DNA of 64,000 nucleotides from LMUY01 sp965276785 (lineage in GTDB: Bacteria > Pseudomonadota > Alphaproteobacteria > Acetobacterales > Acetobacteraceae). The position numbers were made by a program, and so were the translations under genes. Shown piece after piece: positions 44,794-53,723 of this stretch; the first letter of the stretch is position 1, and each line of letters begins with the position of its first letter. A model generated the notes under the pieces. The model ran no database searches. It was not told the DNA's origin and saw nothing but the letters and a program-made list of their open reading frames with translations. Location: positions 744,001 to 808,000 of the forward strand of contig OZ255629.1 in assembly GCA_965276785.1 (NCBI GenBank), written 5' to 3'.

Positions 44794-46299
44794 TCAGCGC
44801 CAGCATCGACTGGCCGGCCTTTGCCGTGTTCATCTGCTGCTTCGCGCTGGTGACCGTACTGGGCTTCGTCGCCGCGCGCTGGCGCAAGCCGGCAACACTG
44901 GCGCATATTGACGAATGGGGCCTCGGCGGCCGTCAGTTCGGCACCTGGATCACTTGGTTCCTGGTCGGCGGTGATTTTTATACCGCCTACACCATCATCG
45001 CCGTGCCCGCGCTGGTATACGCCGCCGGCGCTTATGGCTTCTTCGCGCTGCCCCACACCATCCTGGTCTACCCGATCGTGTTCCTCATCATGCCGCGGCT
45101 ATGGTCAGTGGCCGCCGCGGCCGGGCACGTCACGGCGGCCGACGTGGTGCACGCCCGCTATGGCTCGCGGCCGCTGGAGTTGGCGGTGGCGGTAACCGGC
45201 GTGTTGGCCACTATGCCCTATATCGCCCTGCAATTGATCGGCATGCAGGTCGTGATCAAGGCGCTGGGCCTCACCGGCGAAATCCCGCTGATCGTCGCCT
45301 TCCTGATCTTGGCGTTGTACACCTACTCGGCCGGGTTGCGCGCCCCGGCGCTGATCGCCTTCGTCAAGGACATCATGATCTACGTCGTGGTGCTAACGGC
45401 GGTGTCAATCATCCCGCTCCGGCTGGGCGGCTATGGCGCGGTGTTTGCGGCGGCCGAGGCCGGCTTCAAAGCCAAGGGGGCCGGCAGCACGCTGCTTACA
45501 CCAGGCCAATACCTGCCATACGCCAGCCTGGCGCTGGGCTCGGCCTTGGCCGCCTTCATGTATCCGCATACGCTCACCGGTATCTTCGCCTCCCGCAGCG
45601 GCGATACCATCCGCAAGAATGCGGTGCTGTTGCCGGCCTACACGCTGTTGCTCGGGCTGATCGCGCTGCTGGGCTATATGGCCTATGCGGCGGGGGTGAA
45701 GCCGGCAACCGCCAACGAGGTGGTGCCGGCGCTGTTCAAGGCCTTGTTTCCGGGCTGGTTCGCTGGTTTCGCCTTCGCGGCCATTGCAATCGGAGCTCTG
45801 GTGCCGGCCGCGGTCATGTCCATCGGCGCCGCCAACTTGTTCACCCGCAACTTTTGGAAAGCCTATGTCAACCCGGCCATTTCGGCAAGGCGAGGCGGCG
45901 GTGGCGAAAACCACCTCGCTGGTGGTCAAGCTCGGCGCGCTCGGCTTTATCCTGTTCCAGGACAACTCGGTGGCGCTCAACCTTCAACTGCTCGGCGGGT
46001 TGTGGATCCTGCAGACCTTCCCGGCTGTCGTGTTCGGCTTGTTCACGCGCTGGTTTCGCAGCCCGGCGTTGCTGGCCGGCTGGGCGGTCGGCTTCTTTGG
46101 CGGCACCCTGGTCTGCTGGGGCGACGGCCTGAAACCGCTGCACACGCTGGGGGTTGGAGGCGGCCGCTACACGGTTTACGTCGGATTGCTCGCCCTGATG
46201 GCGAATGTCGCGGTCGTCTGCGTAATGAACGCCGTGTTAACCATGGTGCAGCGGGACGACCGCGTGAAGCTGCCCTCTCCCACCGGGAGAGGGCTGTAA
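44790..46299 (+). pseudogene. Sodium:solute symporter (SSS family) interrupted by a frameshift
   Basis: The first part (44790 to about 45888) encodes an SSS symporter: IDEWGLGGRQFGTWITWFLV, the sodium-site region VGGDFYTAYTIIAVPA, and FMYPHTLTGIFASRS, and ends normally in LFTRNFWKAYVNPAIS. The expected continuation GEAAVAKTTSLVVKLG and FQDNSVALNLQLLGG is found only in the +1 frame from about 45889 to TAA 46299. One extra or two missing bases at 45885-45895, in a GC-rich run (GGCAAGGCGAGGCGGCGGTGG), break the gene. Without the shift the protein would be about 500 aa with 12-13 TMs. The frame-0 continuation is not protein-like. It may be a true pseudogene or a sequencing error. Confidence 0.75.
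46272..46294. terminator. Strong hairpin overlapping the 3' end of the symporter frame
   Basis: GCCCTCTCCC-ACC-GGGAGAGGGC is a perfect 10-bp stem with a 3-base loop; the shifted symporter frame reads through it (LPSPTGRGL) to its stop at 46299. It lies between the symporter and the convergent lipoprotein gene and may terminate both, although it has no U-tract. The sequence resembles a dispersed repeat of high-GC bacteria. Confidence 0.55.
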
Positions 46300-46318
46300 G
46301 CATCGGACTACTGAACGC

Positions 46319-46567
46319 TTAATACCCGTACGACGGCCGCTGCGGTGTTGTGGCTGCTCCGGTGCCGGCACCCAGTGCGCTCCCGGCCAAGCCGCCGATT
46401 AGTGCGCCCTTGCCGCCGCCAGCCAGCGCACCCACCCCCGCGCCGCCCAAGCCGCCGATCACGCCGCCGCCGACCGCGCGTTGGCCGGGGTTATACGGGT
46501 CGGTGCAGGCGCCAAGCCCAAGCGCCAGAGACAACGCCGCCACCGGTAAAACTTTACGATACGTCAT
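46319..46567 (-). CDS. Glycine-zipper lipoprotein
   Basis: 82-aa lipoprotein with signal VLPVAALSLALGLGAC, Cys in the lipobox LGAC. The mature part is a glycine-zipper, VGGGVIGGLGGAGVGALAGG and further GxxxG repeats, as in SlyB/YMGG family proteins that pack in the outer membrane or periplasm. GAGGAG eight bases before ATG 46567 decides the start over GTG 46576. It is divergent from mreB with a 190-base gap. Confidence 0.8.
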   Translation of the reverse strand: MTYRKVLPVAALSLALGLGACTDPYNPGQRAVGGGVIGGLGGAGVGALAGGGKGALIGGLAGSALGAGTGAATTPQRPSYGY

Positions 46568-46757
46568 AAGACACACTCCTCACTGAGGGCCGTCCTGGCC
46601 GAATCTCGACTAGCGGGACGTAACGTGGGAGCGGACAAAACGGTTTGCCAGGTGCCGCAACTTGTTTGCCCCCACCGCGCCCGCAGGCTTGCCCAGGGCG
46701 GGGCAGGGGGCTAAGCCCTCGCCTCCATCGCTCACCCCCCTTCCTGGAAGTCTGCCG

Positions 46758-47801
46758 ATGCTTGGACGATTGTTCGGGTTCATGTCTGCCGACATGGCCA
46801 TCGATCTCGGCACGGCTAACACACTCGTATATGTCAAAGGGCGCGGCATCGTGCTGGCCGAGCCCTCCGTGGTCGCCATCGCCGACGTGCGCGGCAAGAA
46901 GCAGGTGTTGGCGGTGGGCGAGGAGGCCAAGCAGATGCTGGGCCGCACCCCCGGCAACATCTCCGCCATCCGCCCGCTGCGCGACGGCGTGATCGCCGAC
47001 TTTGAGGTGGCGGAGGAGATGATCAAGCATTTCATCCGCAAGGTGCATGCCCGCCGGGGCTTCTCCTCGCCGATGATTATCGTCTGCGTGCCGTCCGGCT
47101 CGACCGCGGTGGAGCGCCGCGCCATCCAAGAGAGCGCGGAAAGCGCCGGCGCCCGCAAGGTGATGCTGATCGAGGAGCCGATGGCCGCCGCCATTGGCGC
47201 CGGGCTGCCGGTAACGGAACCCTCCGGCTCGATGATCGTGGATGTCGGCGGCGGCACCACAGAGGTCGCGGTGATCTCGCTTGGCGGTATTGTGTACAGC
47301 CGCAGCGTGCGCACCGGCGGGGACAAGATGGACGAGGCGATCGTCAGCTACATCCGCCGCAACCACAACCTGCTAATCGGCGAGAGCACCTCCGAGCGGA
47401 TCAAGATCGATATCGGCGCCGCCTGCCCGCCGGACTATCACGAGGAAGGCCCGTACCGGGAGGTGAAGGGGCGCGACCTGATGAACGGCGTGCCGCGCGA
47501 GGTGCTGGTGAGCCAGCGGCAGATCTCCGAAAGCCTGGCCGAGCCAGTGAGCGCGATCGTGGAGGCGGTGAAGGTCGCGCTGGAGAACACGCCGCCGGAA
47601 CTGGCGGCCGACATCGTGGACAAGGGCATCGTGCTCACCGGTGGCGGCGCCCTGCTGTTCCGGCTGGACCAAGTTCTGCGCGATGCCACCGGGCTGCCTG
47701 TTGTGGTAGCCGAAGAACCGCTATCGTGTGTGGCGCTCGGCACCGGACGGGCGCTTGAAGAGATGAAGCGGCTGCGTAATGTGCTCACATCCATGTACTG
47801 A
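46758..47801 (+). CDS. mreB: Rod shape-determining protein MreB
   Basis: 347-aa bacterial actin that guides lateral wall synthesis. MAIDLGTANTLVYVKGRG is the phosphate-1 loop, MIVDVGGGTTEVAVISLGG is phosphate 2 and GIVLTGGGALLFRLDQVL is the adenosine motif. The N-terminal MLGRLFGFMSADM is the amphipathic membrane anchor. ATG 46758 gives the standard start; the open frame 32 codons upstream is not conserved-looking. It is first in mreB-mreC-mreD-mrdA-rodA. Confidence 0.96.
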   Translation: MLGRLFGFMSADMAIDLGTANTLVYVKGRGIVLAEPSVVAIADVRGKKQVLAVGEEAKQMLGRTPGNISAIRPLRDGVIADFEVAEEMIKHFIRKVHARRGFSSPMIIVCVPSGSTAVERRAIQESAESAGARKVMLIEEPMAAAIGAGLPVTEPSGSMIVDVGGGTTEVAVISLGGIVYSRSVRTGGDKMDEAIVSYIRRNHNLLIGESTSERIKIDIGAACPPDYHEEGPYREVKGRDLMNGVPREVLVSQRQISESLAEPVSAIVEAVKVALENTPPELAADIVDKGIVLTGGGALLFRLDQVLRDATGLPVVVAEEPLSCVALGTGRALEEMKRLRNVLTSMY

Positions 47802-47816
47802 GGACCCGTCCATCCT

Positions 47817-48677
47817 GTGATCCGGCTGTCCATCCCGGTCCGCCAGGCGCTCTCCCGGTTGACGTTGCCCGTGCTGATCGTGGCAGCGTTCGGAGTCTTG
47901 CTGCTCGGCCGGGCGGATGCAGGGGTGGCGGAGCGAATGCGCATGGCGCTGGCGGACGCGCTGGCGCCGATTTTTTCGCTGGCGTCCGCGCCGATCGCCA
48001 CCGTGCATGGCATCATGGCCGACGGGCGCGACCTGCTCGCGCTGCGGGAGGACAACGAGCGGTTGCGGCAACAGAACGAGCAACTGCGCCGCTGGCAGGA
48101 AGTGGCTCTAGCGCTCGATGCCGAGAACGCGGCGCTCAAAGCCAACCTCAATTGGATCCCCGATCCGGCGCCCTCCTACGTCACGGCGCGCGTGGTGGCC
48201 GATGCCGGCGGCGTTTATGCCCGCGCCGTGCTGCTCTCTACCGGGCCCAACCATGCCATCGCCAAGGGCCAGATTGCGCTGGACGGGCGGGGGCTGGTGG
48301 GCCGGGTGACCGAGGTGGGCATGCGCAGCGCCCGCGTGCTGCTCATCACCGACATCAACAGCCGCATCCCGGTGACGCTGGAGGGCAGCCATGGCCGCGC
48401 CCTGCTGCTCGGCACCAACAATCCGCGTCCGCGGCTGATGTTCTGGCCCGAGGGCACCATGCCGGCGGAAGGCGAGCGGGTGGTGACCTCTGCCGAGGCC
48501 GGTGCATTCCCGGCCGGCCTGCCGGTGGGCATCGTGCACTACACCGCGAACAACGTGCCCGAAGTCGAGCCGTTCGCCCGGCTCGACCGGCTGGACGTGG
48601 TGCGCATCTTTGATTACGGCCTGAGTGGCATCCAGCCGCCCGAAGGTGCCAGGCTGCTCGCGGACCGTCGGCACTGA
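47817..48677 (+). CDS. mreC: Rod shape-determining protein MreC
   Basis: 286-aa periplasmic scaffold. One TM helix (LPVLIVAAFGVLLLGRADAG) precedes a coiled coil (about residues 75-115, LREDNERLRQQNEQLRRWQE) and a two-barrel beta domain with GLVGRVTEVGMRSARVLLIT and VEPFARLDRLDVVRI. It links MreB to PBP2/RodA. The start is GTG 47817, 15 bases after mreB. Its stop overlaps the mreD start (TGATG). Confidence 0.94.
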   Translation: MIRLSIPVRQALSRLTLPVLIVAAFGVLLLGRADAGVAERMRMALADALAPIFSLASAPIATVHGIMADGRDLLALREDNERLRQQNEQLRRWQEVALALDAENAALKANLNWIPDPAPSYVTARVVADAGGVYARAVLLSTGPNHAIAKGQIALDGRGLVGRVTEVGMRSARVLLITDINSRIPVTLEGSHGRALLLGTNNPRPRLMFWPEGTMPAEGERVVTSAEAGAFPAGLPVGIVHYTANNVPEVEPFARLDRLDVVRIFDYGLSGIQPPEGARLLADRRH

Positions 48678-49222
48678 TGGACAAGACCCCCGGCATCCGT
48701 CCGCGACCGACGCTGTGGCGGCAACTCGATGCCGCATCCCGTGCCGCCTTCCCGGCCGCCTGCACGGCGCTGATCCTGCTGGCAACCACCTTCCCGCTCG
48801 GCGCCCCGGGCCAAGCGGAGTGGCAGCCGGCGGCGGCGATTGCCTGCGTGTTCTTCTGGTCGCTGTTCCGCCCCGCCTCGATGCCGCCCGCGGTGGTGTT
48901 CGCTCTGGGGCTGCTGGCGGACCTGCTCGGCCTATCGCCGATCGGCGCCTCGGTGCTGGTACTGCTCATCGTGCACGGGCTGGCGGTGCGATGGCGGCGG
49001 GTGCTGGTCCGGCAGGGTTTTCTGGTCGTCTGGCTCGCCTTTGTGGGCGTGGCCGCCGGGGCGTCCTTGCTGGAGTGGGCGTTGATCTGCGGCCTCACCA
49101 TGCGGCTGTTCTCCCCGGCGCCAGCACTGTTTGAGTTCGCGCTGGCTGCCGGGTTGTATCCTTTGCTCGCCACCTTGTTCATTCGTGCCCATCGCGGTTT
49201 GGCGGACCCGAGTCAGGCGTGA
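48677..49222 (+). CDS. mreD: Rod shape-determining protein MreD
   Basis: 181-aa membrane protein with five or six TM helices, including AACTALILLATTFPLGA, VVFALGLLADLLGLSPIGA and PALFEFALAAGLYPLLATL. The LGLLADLLG-x-x-PIGA segment is the MreD core. Sequence conservation in this family is low, so context (between mreC and mrdA with overlaps at both ends) carries much of the call. Confidence 0.88.
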   Translation: MDKTPGIRPRPTLWRQLDAASRAAFPAACTALILLATTFPLGAPGQAEWQPAAAIACVFFWSLFRPASMPPAVVFALGLLADLLGLSPIGASVLVLLIVHGLAVRWRRVLVRQGFLVVWLAFVGVAAGASLLEWALICGLTMRLFSPAPALFEFALAAGLYPLLATLFIRAHRGLADPSQA

Positions 49223-51081
49223 GAAAAACCAGCAAGACCACCCGCGTGTTCACGCGCCGCGCCCTGCTGCTCGGCGCCGGGCAATTGGGCGTGCTGGGGC
49301 TGCTGGCCAGCCGGCTCTACCAGGTGCAGGTGGTGGATGGCGCACGCTATGAAACGCTGGCCGAGAGCAACCGCATCAGCTCCCGCCTGATCTCCCCACC
49401 GCGCGGCCACATCCTCGATCGCTTCGGCACCGTGGTGGCGGGCAACAAGCTGAACTGGCGCGCGCTGCTGATGGTGGAGGAGACCAACGACGTGAACGCG
49501 ACGCTGGACGCGTTCAGCCAGGTGCTGCCCCTGGCCGACCACGAGCGCGCCCGGATCGACCGTGAAATGCACCATCGCCGCCGGTTCATCCCGCTGGTGG
49601 TGCGCGAGTTCCTGTCCTGGGACGACATGGCCCGCATCGAGGTCAACGCGCCGGACCTGCCCGGCATCCTGGTCGATGTCGGCACGTCGCGGCTGTATCC
49701 CGCGGGGCCGGACCTCGCCCACGTGGTGGGCTACGTCGCCCCGCCCTCCGAGGCCGACATGGGCGACGACCCGATGCTGGCCTTGCCCGGCATCCGCGTC
49801 GGCCGCGCCGGGATCGAGAAGTACCATGATTTGCGCCTGCGCGGCCGGGCCGGCGAAGTTCAGATGGAGGTGAATGCCGTCGGCCGGGTGATCCGCGAGC
49901 TGGACCGGCAGGAGGGCACGCCAGGGCAGGACATCGGGCTGACGCTCGATTACGAGCTACAGAAGAGCGTGCTGGGCCGGCTCACCGATCTCAGCGCCTC
50001 CGCCGTGGTGATGGATTGCCGCAACGGCGAGGTGTTGGCGATGACCACCACGCCCTCGTTCGACCCGAGCCTGTTCAACTCCGGCGTGTCGCAGGCGCAA
50101 TGGGTGGAATGGACCGACAATCGCCGCGCGCCGCTGATCAACAAGGCCACCGCGGGCGTCTACCCGCCGGGTTCCACCTTCAAGATGGCGGTCGCCATGG
50201 CGGGGCTGGACGGCCGCGTGATCGGTCCCGGCGAGCACATCAACTGCCCTGGCTACTTGGACGTGGGCGACACGCGGTTTCACTGCTGGCGCAAGGGCGG
50301 CCACGGCCTGCTGGACGTGCGCGGCGGGCTGAAGAACTCCTGCGATGTGTTCTTCTTCGAGCTGGCCCGCCGTTGCGGCATCGACCGGGTAGCGGCGATG
50401 GCCAACAAGTTCGGCATCGGTGTGGACCTCGATGTCGATCTGCCCGGCGCCCGCAAGGGGCTGATGCCCACCCGGGAGTGGCGGCTGGCACAGGGCCATT
50501 CCTGGGGCATCGGCGATACGGTGAACTGCGGCATCGGCCAAGGCTATGTGGAGGTGACGCCGCTGGCGCTGTGCACCTATGTTTCCCGGGTGGCTACGGG
50601 CCGGGCGGTGCAGCCGCACTTGACCCGGCTGGTGAATGGGGCGGCGCAGCCTGGTGCCGCGCCGGCGGACTGGCCGAGCATGGATCTGTCCGAGCGACAC
50701 CTGCAGCTCTGCCGCGAAGGGATGTATGCCGTGGTGAACGAGCCGGGCGGCACCGCGCCGCTGGCACGGCTCTCCATTCCGGGCGTGCAGTTGGCGGGCA
50801 AGACCGGTTCGAGCCAGGTGCGCCGCGTGTCGCGGGAGCTGCGCGAGCATGGCAACTTCAAGTCCGAGAACCTGCCCTGGGAATACCGGCCGCATGCGTT
50901 GTTTGTGTGCTTCGCGCCGTATGACGCCCCGCGCTACGCGGTGAGCCTGGTGGTGGAGCACGGCAACGCGGGTGCCGCCGCTGCGGCGCCGCTGGCCCGC
51001 GACATCATGGCCGACGTGCTGACGCGCGACCCGGTGAATCGCGTGGAGCCGCAAGCGCAAACCGTCGCGGAGCAGATGTGA
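49219..51081 (+). CDS. mrdA: Penicillin-binding protein 2 (peptidoglycan D,D-transpeptidase)
   Basis: 620-aa class B PBP of the elongasome. One N-terminal TM (LLLGAGQLGVLGLLASRLY) precedes the pedestal domain with SPPRGHILDRFGTVVAGN. In the transpeptidase domain the SXXK motif is PPGSTFKMAVA with Ser319, the second motif is LKNSCDVFFFELA and the KTG motif is AGKTGSSQVR. The start is GTG 49219, overlapping the mreD stop by four bases. It crosslinks lateral wall peptidoglycan together with RodA. Confidence 0.95.
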   Translation: MRKTSKTTRVFTRRALLLGAGQLGVLGLLASRLYQVQVVDGARYETLAESNRISSRLISPPRGHILDRFGTVVAGNKLNWRALLMVEETNDVNATLDAFSQVLPLADHERARIDREMHHRRRFIPLVVREFLSWDDMARIEVNAPDLPGILVDVGTSRLYPAGPDLAHVVGYVAPPSEADMGDDPMLALPGIRVGRAGIEKYHDLRLRGRAGEVQMEVNAVGRVIRELDRQEGTPGQDIGLTLDYELQKSVLGRLTDLSASAVVMDCRNGEVLAMTTTPSFDPSLFNSGVSQAQWVEWTDNRRAPLINKATAGVYPPGSTFKMAVAMAGLDGRVIGPGEHINCPGYLDVGDTRFHCWRKGGHGLLDVRGGLKNSCDVFFFELARRCGIDRVAAMANKFGIGVDLDVDLPGARKGLMPTREWRLAQGHSWGIGDTVNCGIGQGYVEVTPLALCTYVSRVATGRAVQPHLTRLVNGAAQPGAAPADWPSMDLSERHLQLCREGMYAVVNEPGGTAPLARLSIPGVQLAGKTGSSQVRRVSRELREHGNFKSENLPWEYRPHALFVCFAPYDAPRYAVSLVVEHGNAGAAAAAPLARDIMADVLTRDPVNRVEPQAQTVAEQM

Positions 51082-51090
51082 GCCGCCGAC

Positions 51091-51176
51091 CCGTAGGGTG
51101 GGTAAGCGCAGCGCCACCCACCGCGTCCGCACGGCTCAGGCGATGGGTTCCGCTGCGCTGCACCCATCCTACGTCG
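51091..51176. repeat. GTAGGGTGGGTAAGCGCAGC-type palindromic repeat between mrdA and rodA
   Basis: The left arm CCGTAGGGTGGGTAAGCGCA and the right arm read in reverse, CGTAGGATGGGTGCAGCGCA, form an imperfect inverted repeat separated by about 25 bases. This is a repeat type found in many proteobacterial genomes. It fills the 109-base gap inside the mre operon and extends the rodA frame upstream without being coding. Confidence 0.75.
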
Positions 51177-51190
51177 CCGGGCTTGGAAGC

Positions 51191-52339
51191 ATGATCGACG
51201 AGCGCCGTCTGATCCGGGCCGAGCCGTCGTTCGGGCTCACAACCAAGCTATTCCAGATTTCCTGGCTTTACGTATTGCTCATCTGCGCCCTGGCCGGAGT
51301 GGGCTACGTGGCGCTGTACTCCGCCGCCGGCGGGTCGCCCGAGCCCTATGCCTCCAAACAGGCAATCCGCTTCGCCATCGGGCTGGTGATGATGCTGTGC
51401 CTGGCCCTGGTGGACATCCGCTTCATCGCCCGCTTGGCCTGGCCGCTTTACGCCTTCTCGCTCGGCCTGCTCGTGTTGGTGCTGCGGGTGGGCCATGTCG
51501 GCAAGGGCGCGCAGCGCTGGATTGAGTTTGGCAGCCTGCAATTGCAACCGTCGGAACTGATGAAGATCGCCCTGGTGCTGGCGCTCGCCTCCTGGTTCCA
51601 TCGCGCCACCTGGGAGCGGATCGGCAACCCCTTGTTCCTAGTCCCGCCCATCGCCGCCGTGCTGCTGCCGGTAGGGCTGATTTTGAAGGAGCCAAACCTA
51701 GGCACCGCCGTCATCACGGGGCTGGTGGGCGGGGCGGTGTTCCTGGCGGCAGGGGTGCGCTGGTGGAAAATGGCGCTGGTGCTGCTGCCGATCCCGTTTG
51801 CCGCCCGCATCGCGTTTAGCTACCTGCACGACTACCAGCGCGCCCGCATCGAGACCTTTCTCAACCCGGCGGGCGACCCGCTCGGGGCCGGCTACAACAT
51901 CCAACAGTCCAAGATTGCGCTCGGCTCGGGCGGCATGTGGGGCAAGGGCTTCCTGCAAGGCACCCAGGCGCATCTGAACTTCCTGCCGGAGAAGCAGACC
52001 GACTTCATCTTCACCATGCTGGCGGAAGAGTTCGGCTTCGTCGGCTCGCTGGCGCTCTTGGCCTTGCTGGCCTGCATCGTGATGGGAGCGATGGCCGTTG
52101 CGCTGCGCTGCCGTCACCAGTTTGGCCGGCTGGTCGCACTGGGCATCGCCACCAACTTCTTCCTCTACGTCGCCGTCAACACGGCGATGGTGATGGGTGT
52201 TATCCCGGTCGGCGGCGTGCCGCTGCCGCTGGTATCTTACGGCGGCTCGGCCTCGCTCACGGTGATGTTCGGCTTCGGCATCCTGATGAGCGTGCACGTC
52301 CATCGCGACGTTGAGTTCAAGGATCGGCGGGAGGATTAG
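51191..52339 (+). CDS. rodA: Peptidoglycan glycosyltransferase RodA
   Basis: 382-aa SEDS family enzyme that polymerises lipid II during elongation. The motif GKGAQRWIEFGSLQLQPSE is followed by ILKEPNLGTAVITGLVGG, the functional Asp region, and NFLPEKQTDFIFTMLAEEFG is the signature loop; VIPVGGVPLPLVSYGGSA completes the family pattern. Ten TM segments are visible. ATG 51191 is chosen because upstream codons are a palindromic repeat. The 3' end overlaps the convergent small membrane protein gene by 23 bases. Confidence 0.95.
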   Translation: MIDERRLIRAEPSFGLTTKLFQISWLYVLLICALAGVGYVALYSAAGGSPEPYASKQAIRFAIGLVMMLCLALVDIRFIARLAWPLYAFSLGLLVLVLRVGHVGKGAQRWIEFGSLQLQPSELMKIALVLALASWFHRATWERIGNPLFLVPPIAAVLLPVGLILKEPNLGTAVITGLVGGAVFLAAGVRWWKMALVLLPIPFAARIAFSYLHDYQRARIETFLNPAGDPLGAGYNIQQSKIALGSGGMWGKGFLQGTQAHLNFLPEKQTDFIFTMLAEEFGFVGSLALLALLACIVMGAMAVALRCRHQFGRLVALGIATNFFLYVAVNTAMVMGVIPVGGVPLPLVSYGGSASLTVMFGFGILMSVHVHRDVEFKDRRED

Positions 52340-52808
52340 CGTCGGGATTGTCCGCCAGCAGGGTGATGGCGCGGTCGACCGATCGGACCACGATTTCGGC
52401 CGAGCGTTTGACCGCCGGGTCGGCGCTGGCCAGCAGGCGGTCCGAGGCGAGCAGGGCCGGGGAGAGCGCACCGCGGACATCGTGGCGGATCTGCCGCAGC
52501 TTGGTGCGGCGGGCGGTCACCTCCTCTTCAAGCTCTGGCACGCGGGCGGCTCGCGCCTGCAATGCCGCCATGGCGCTGCCCGACGCTTGGACCCGGCGCG
52601 ATAGAATGCCACCGCCAAGCCCGCCCACCACGATGGACGCCAAAATCACGCAGCCCCAGCCAGGCAGGCTGAGCGGCAACACGCCAGCAAGGATGCCGCC
52701 GCCATAGCCCAGGCTGGCCGCAACGAGGGCAAGCAGAATGCTGGTCGCAGTCCATTCCCAGGTGGAGGGGGTGGGCAAGGGCGGCGGCGTCTCGGCTACG
52801 GCAGACAT
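52317..52808 (-). CDS. Two-TM protein with an orphan histidine-kinase-like H-box
   Basis: 163-aa protein. Two TM helices (TSILLALVAASLGYGGGIL and GWGCVILASIVVGGLGGGIL) are followed by a coiled-coil-like stretch (AALQARAARVPELEEEV) and a helical hairpin starting LRQIRHDVRGALSPALL and ending AVKRSAEIVVRSVDRAITLL. The HD-x-R-x-x-LSP pattern with His109 looks like the DHp (HisKA) domain of histidine kinases, but the ATP-binding domain is absent. Possible roles: phosphotransfer or dimerisation scaffold. AGGAGGG six bases before ATG 52808 decides the start. It is convergent with rodA and divergent from rpmH. Confidence 0.6.
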   Translation of the reverse strand: MSAVAETPPPLPTPSTWEWTATSILLALVAASLGYGGGILAGVLPLSLPGWGCVILASIVVGGLGGGILSRRVQASGSAMAALQARAARVPELEEEVTARRTKLRQIRHDVRGALSPALLASDRLLASADPAVKRSAEIVVRSVDRAITLLADNPDANPPADP

Positions 52809-52893
52809 GGCACCCTCCTGGAGCGAACCGGCTCCTGGCACGCTTCATAGCTAGGCACGAGTTTGCCCCTTTGCGGACATTGCACGCGGCGAA

Positions 52894-52923
52894 TTGACGG
52901 CAGCCGGCCAGCGCGCCTATATG
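52894..52923 (+). promoter_or_regulatory. Sigma70-type promoter for the rpmH operon
   Basis: TTGACG at 52894-52899 and TATATG at 52918-52923 are spaced by 18 bases (17 if CTATAT is used), about 60 bases before the rpmH start. This is close to the consensus and is the best promoter seen in the window. Confidence 0.55.
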
Positions 52924-52982
52924 CGGCCGCCTGACAAGGGGCCGCGCGAGCGAGCGCCCGATCTGGCATTCGGAGGCTCGCC

Positions 52983-53117
52983 GTGAAGCGCACCTATCAA
53001 CCTTCCAAGCTGGTCCGCAAGCGGCGCCATGGCTTCCGCACCCGCAGTGCCACCGTCGGCGGCCGTAAGGTGTTGGCCAACCGCCGCCGGATCGGCCGCA
53101 AGAAGCTGTCGGCCTAG
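52983..53117 (+). CDS. rpmH: 50S ribosomal protein L34
   Basis: 44-aa ribosomal protein: KRTYQPSKLVRKRRHGFR and RRIGRKKLSA are nearly invariant. The start is GTG 52983; the length is exactly that of the family. It is followed by rnpA after 8 bases, the conserved bacterial arrangement. Confidence 0.97.
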   Translation: MKRTYQPSKLVRKRRHGFRTRSATVGGRKVLANRRRIGRKKLSA

Positions 53118-53125
53118 CCCGTCGC

Positions 53126-53488
53126 ATGGCGCCCGACGCGGCGCCGGCGCCGCCCGCTCTTGCGCGGCTGAAGCAACGGTCGGATTTCGTCCGGCTTGCC
53201 AAAGCAGGTCGAAAAGCCGTCACCCAGGGGTTGGTGCTGCAGGCGATGGTTCGGGAGGAGGGTGGTCCGCCCCGGCTCGGCTTCACCGTGACAAAGAAGG
53301 TGGGTAATGCCGTGATCCGCAACCGCACTCGCCGCCGACTGAAGGAAGCCGCCCGCCTGTTGCTGCGCGATCACACGGTGAGCGGCGTCGATCTCGTGGT
53401 GATCGGCCGCGACGGGACGCGCGCGCGGGCGTTTGCGGAGTTGATGAGCGATCTGCGTCGTGCGCTGAGCAAGGTGGGCGTGCTATGA
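53126..53488 (+). CDS. rnpA: Ribonuclease P protein component
   Basis: 120-aa protein cofactor of RNase P, which removes tRNA 5' leaders. LKQRSDFVRLAKAGRKAV is the N-terminal part, LGFTVTKKVGNAVIRNRTRR with RLKEAAR holds the conserved RNR basic helix, and DLVVIGRDGTRARAF is the C-terminal strand. Its stop overlaps the yidD start by four bases. Confidence 0.94.
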   Translation: MAPDAAPAPPALARLKQRSDFVRLAKAGRKAVTQGLVLQAMVREEGGPPRLGFTVTKKVGNAVIRNRTRRRLKEAARLLLRDHTVSGVDLVVIGRDGTRARAFAELMSDLRRALSKVGVL

Positions 53489-53715
53489 GCGCGGCCGCCG
53501 TGGCGCTGCGTGCTGCCGTGCACATTTATCAATGGACGATTCGCCCCGTGCTCGGGGCCAATTGCCGCTTCTACCCGGGATGCAGCGATTATGCGGCCGA
53601 AGCGCTGCGCGTGCACGGAGCACTGCACGGCACCGGGCTGGCCGTCCGCCGCGTCCTGCGTTGCAACCCGTGGCACGAGGGTGGTTTTGACCCCGTCCCA
53701 GACCGCGAGAGCTGA
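53485..53715 (+). CDS. yidD: Membrane protein insertion efficiency factor YidD
   Basis: 76-aa small protein. WTIRPVLGANCRFYPGCSDY holds the diagnostic C-R-F-x-PxCS-xY motif, and VLRCNPWHEGGFDPVP is the equally conserved end. An amphipathic N-terminal helix binds the inner membrane. It assists YidC/Sec-dependent insertion. It lies between rnpA and yidC with a 4-base overlap and an 8-base gap. Confidence 0.94.
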   Translation: MSAAAVALRAAVHIYQWTIRPVLGANCRFYPGCSDYAAEALRVHGALHGTGLAVRRVLRCNPWHEGGFDPVPDRES

Positions 53716-53723
53716 CCGCCAGC

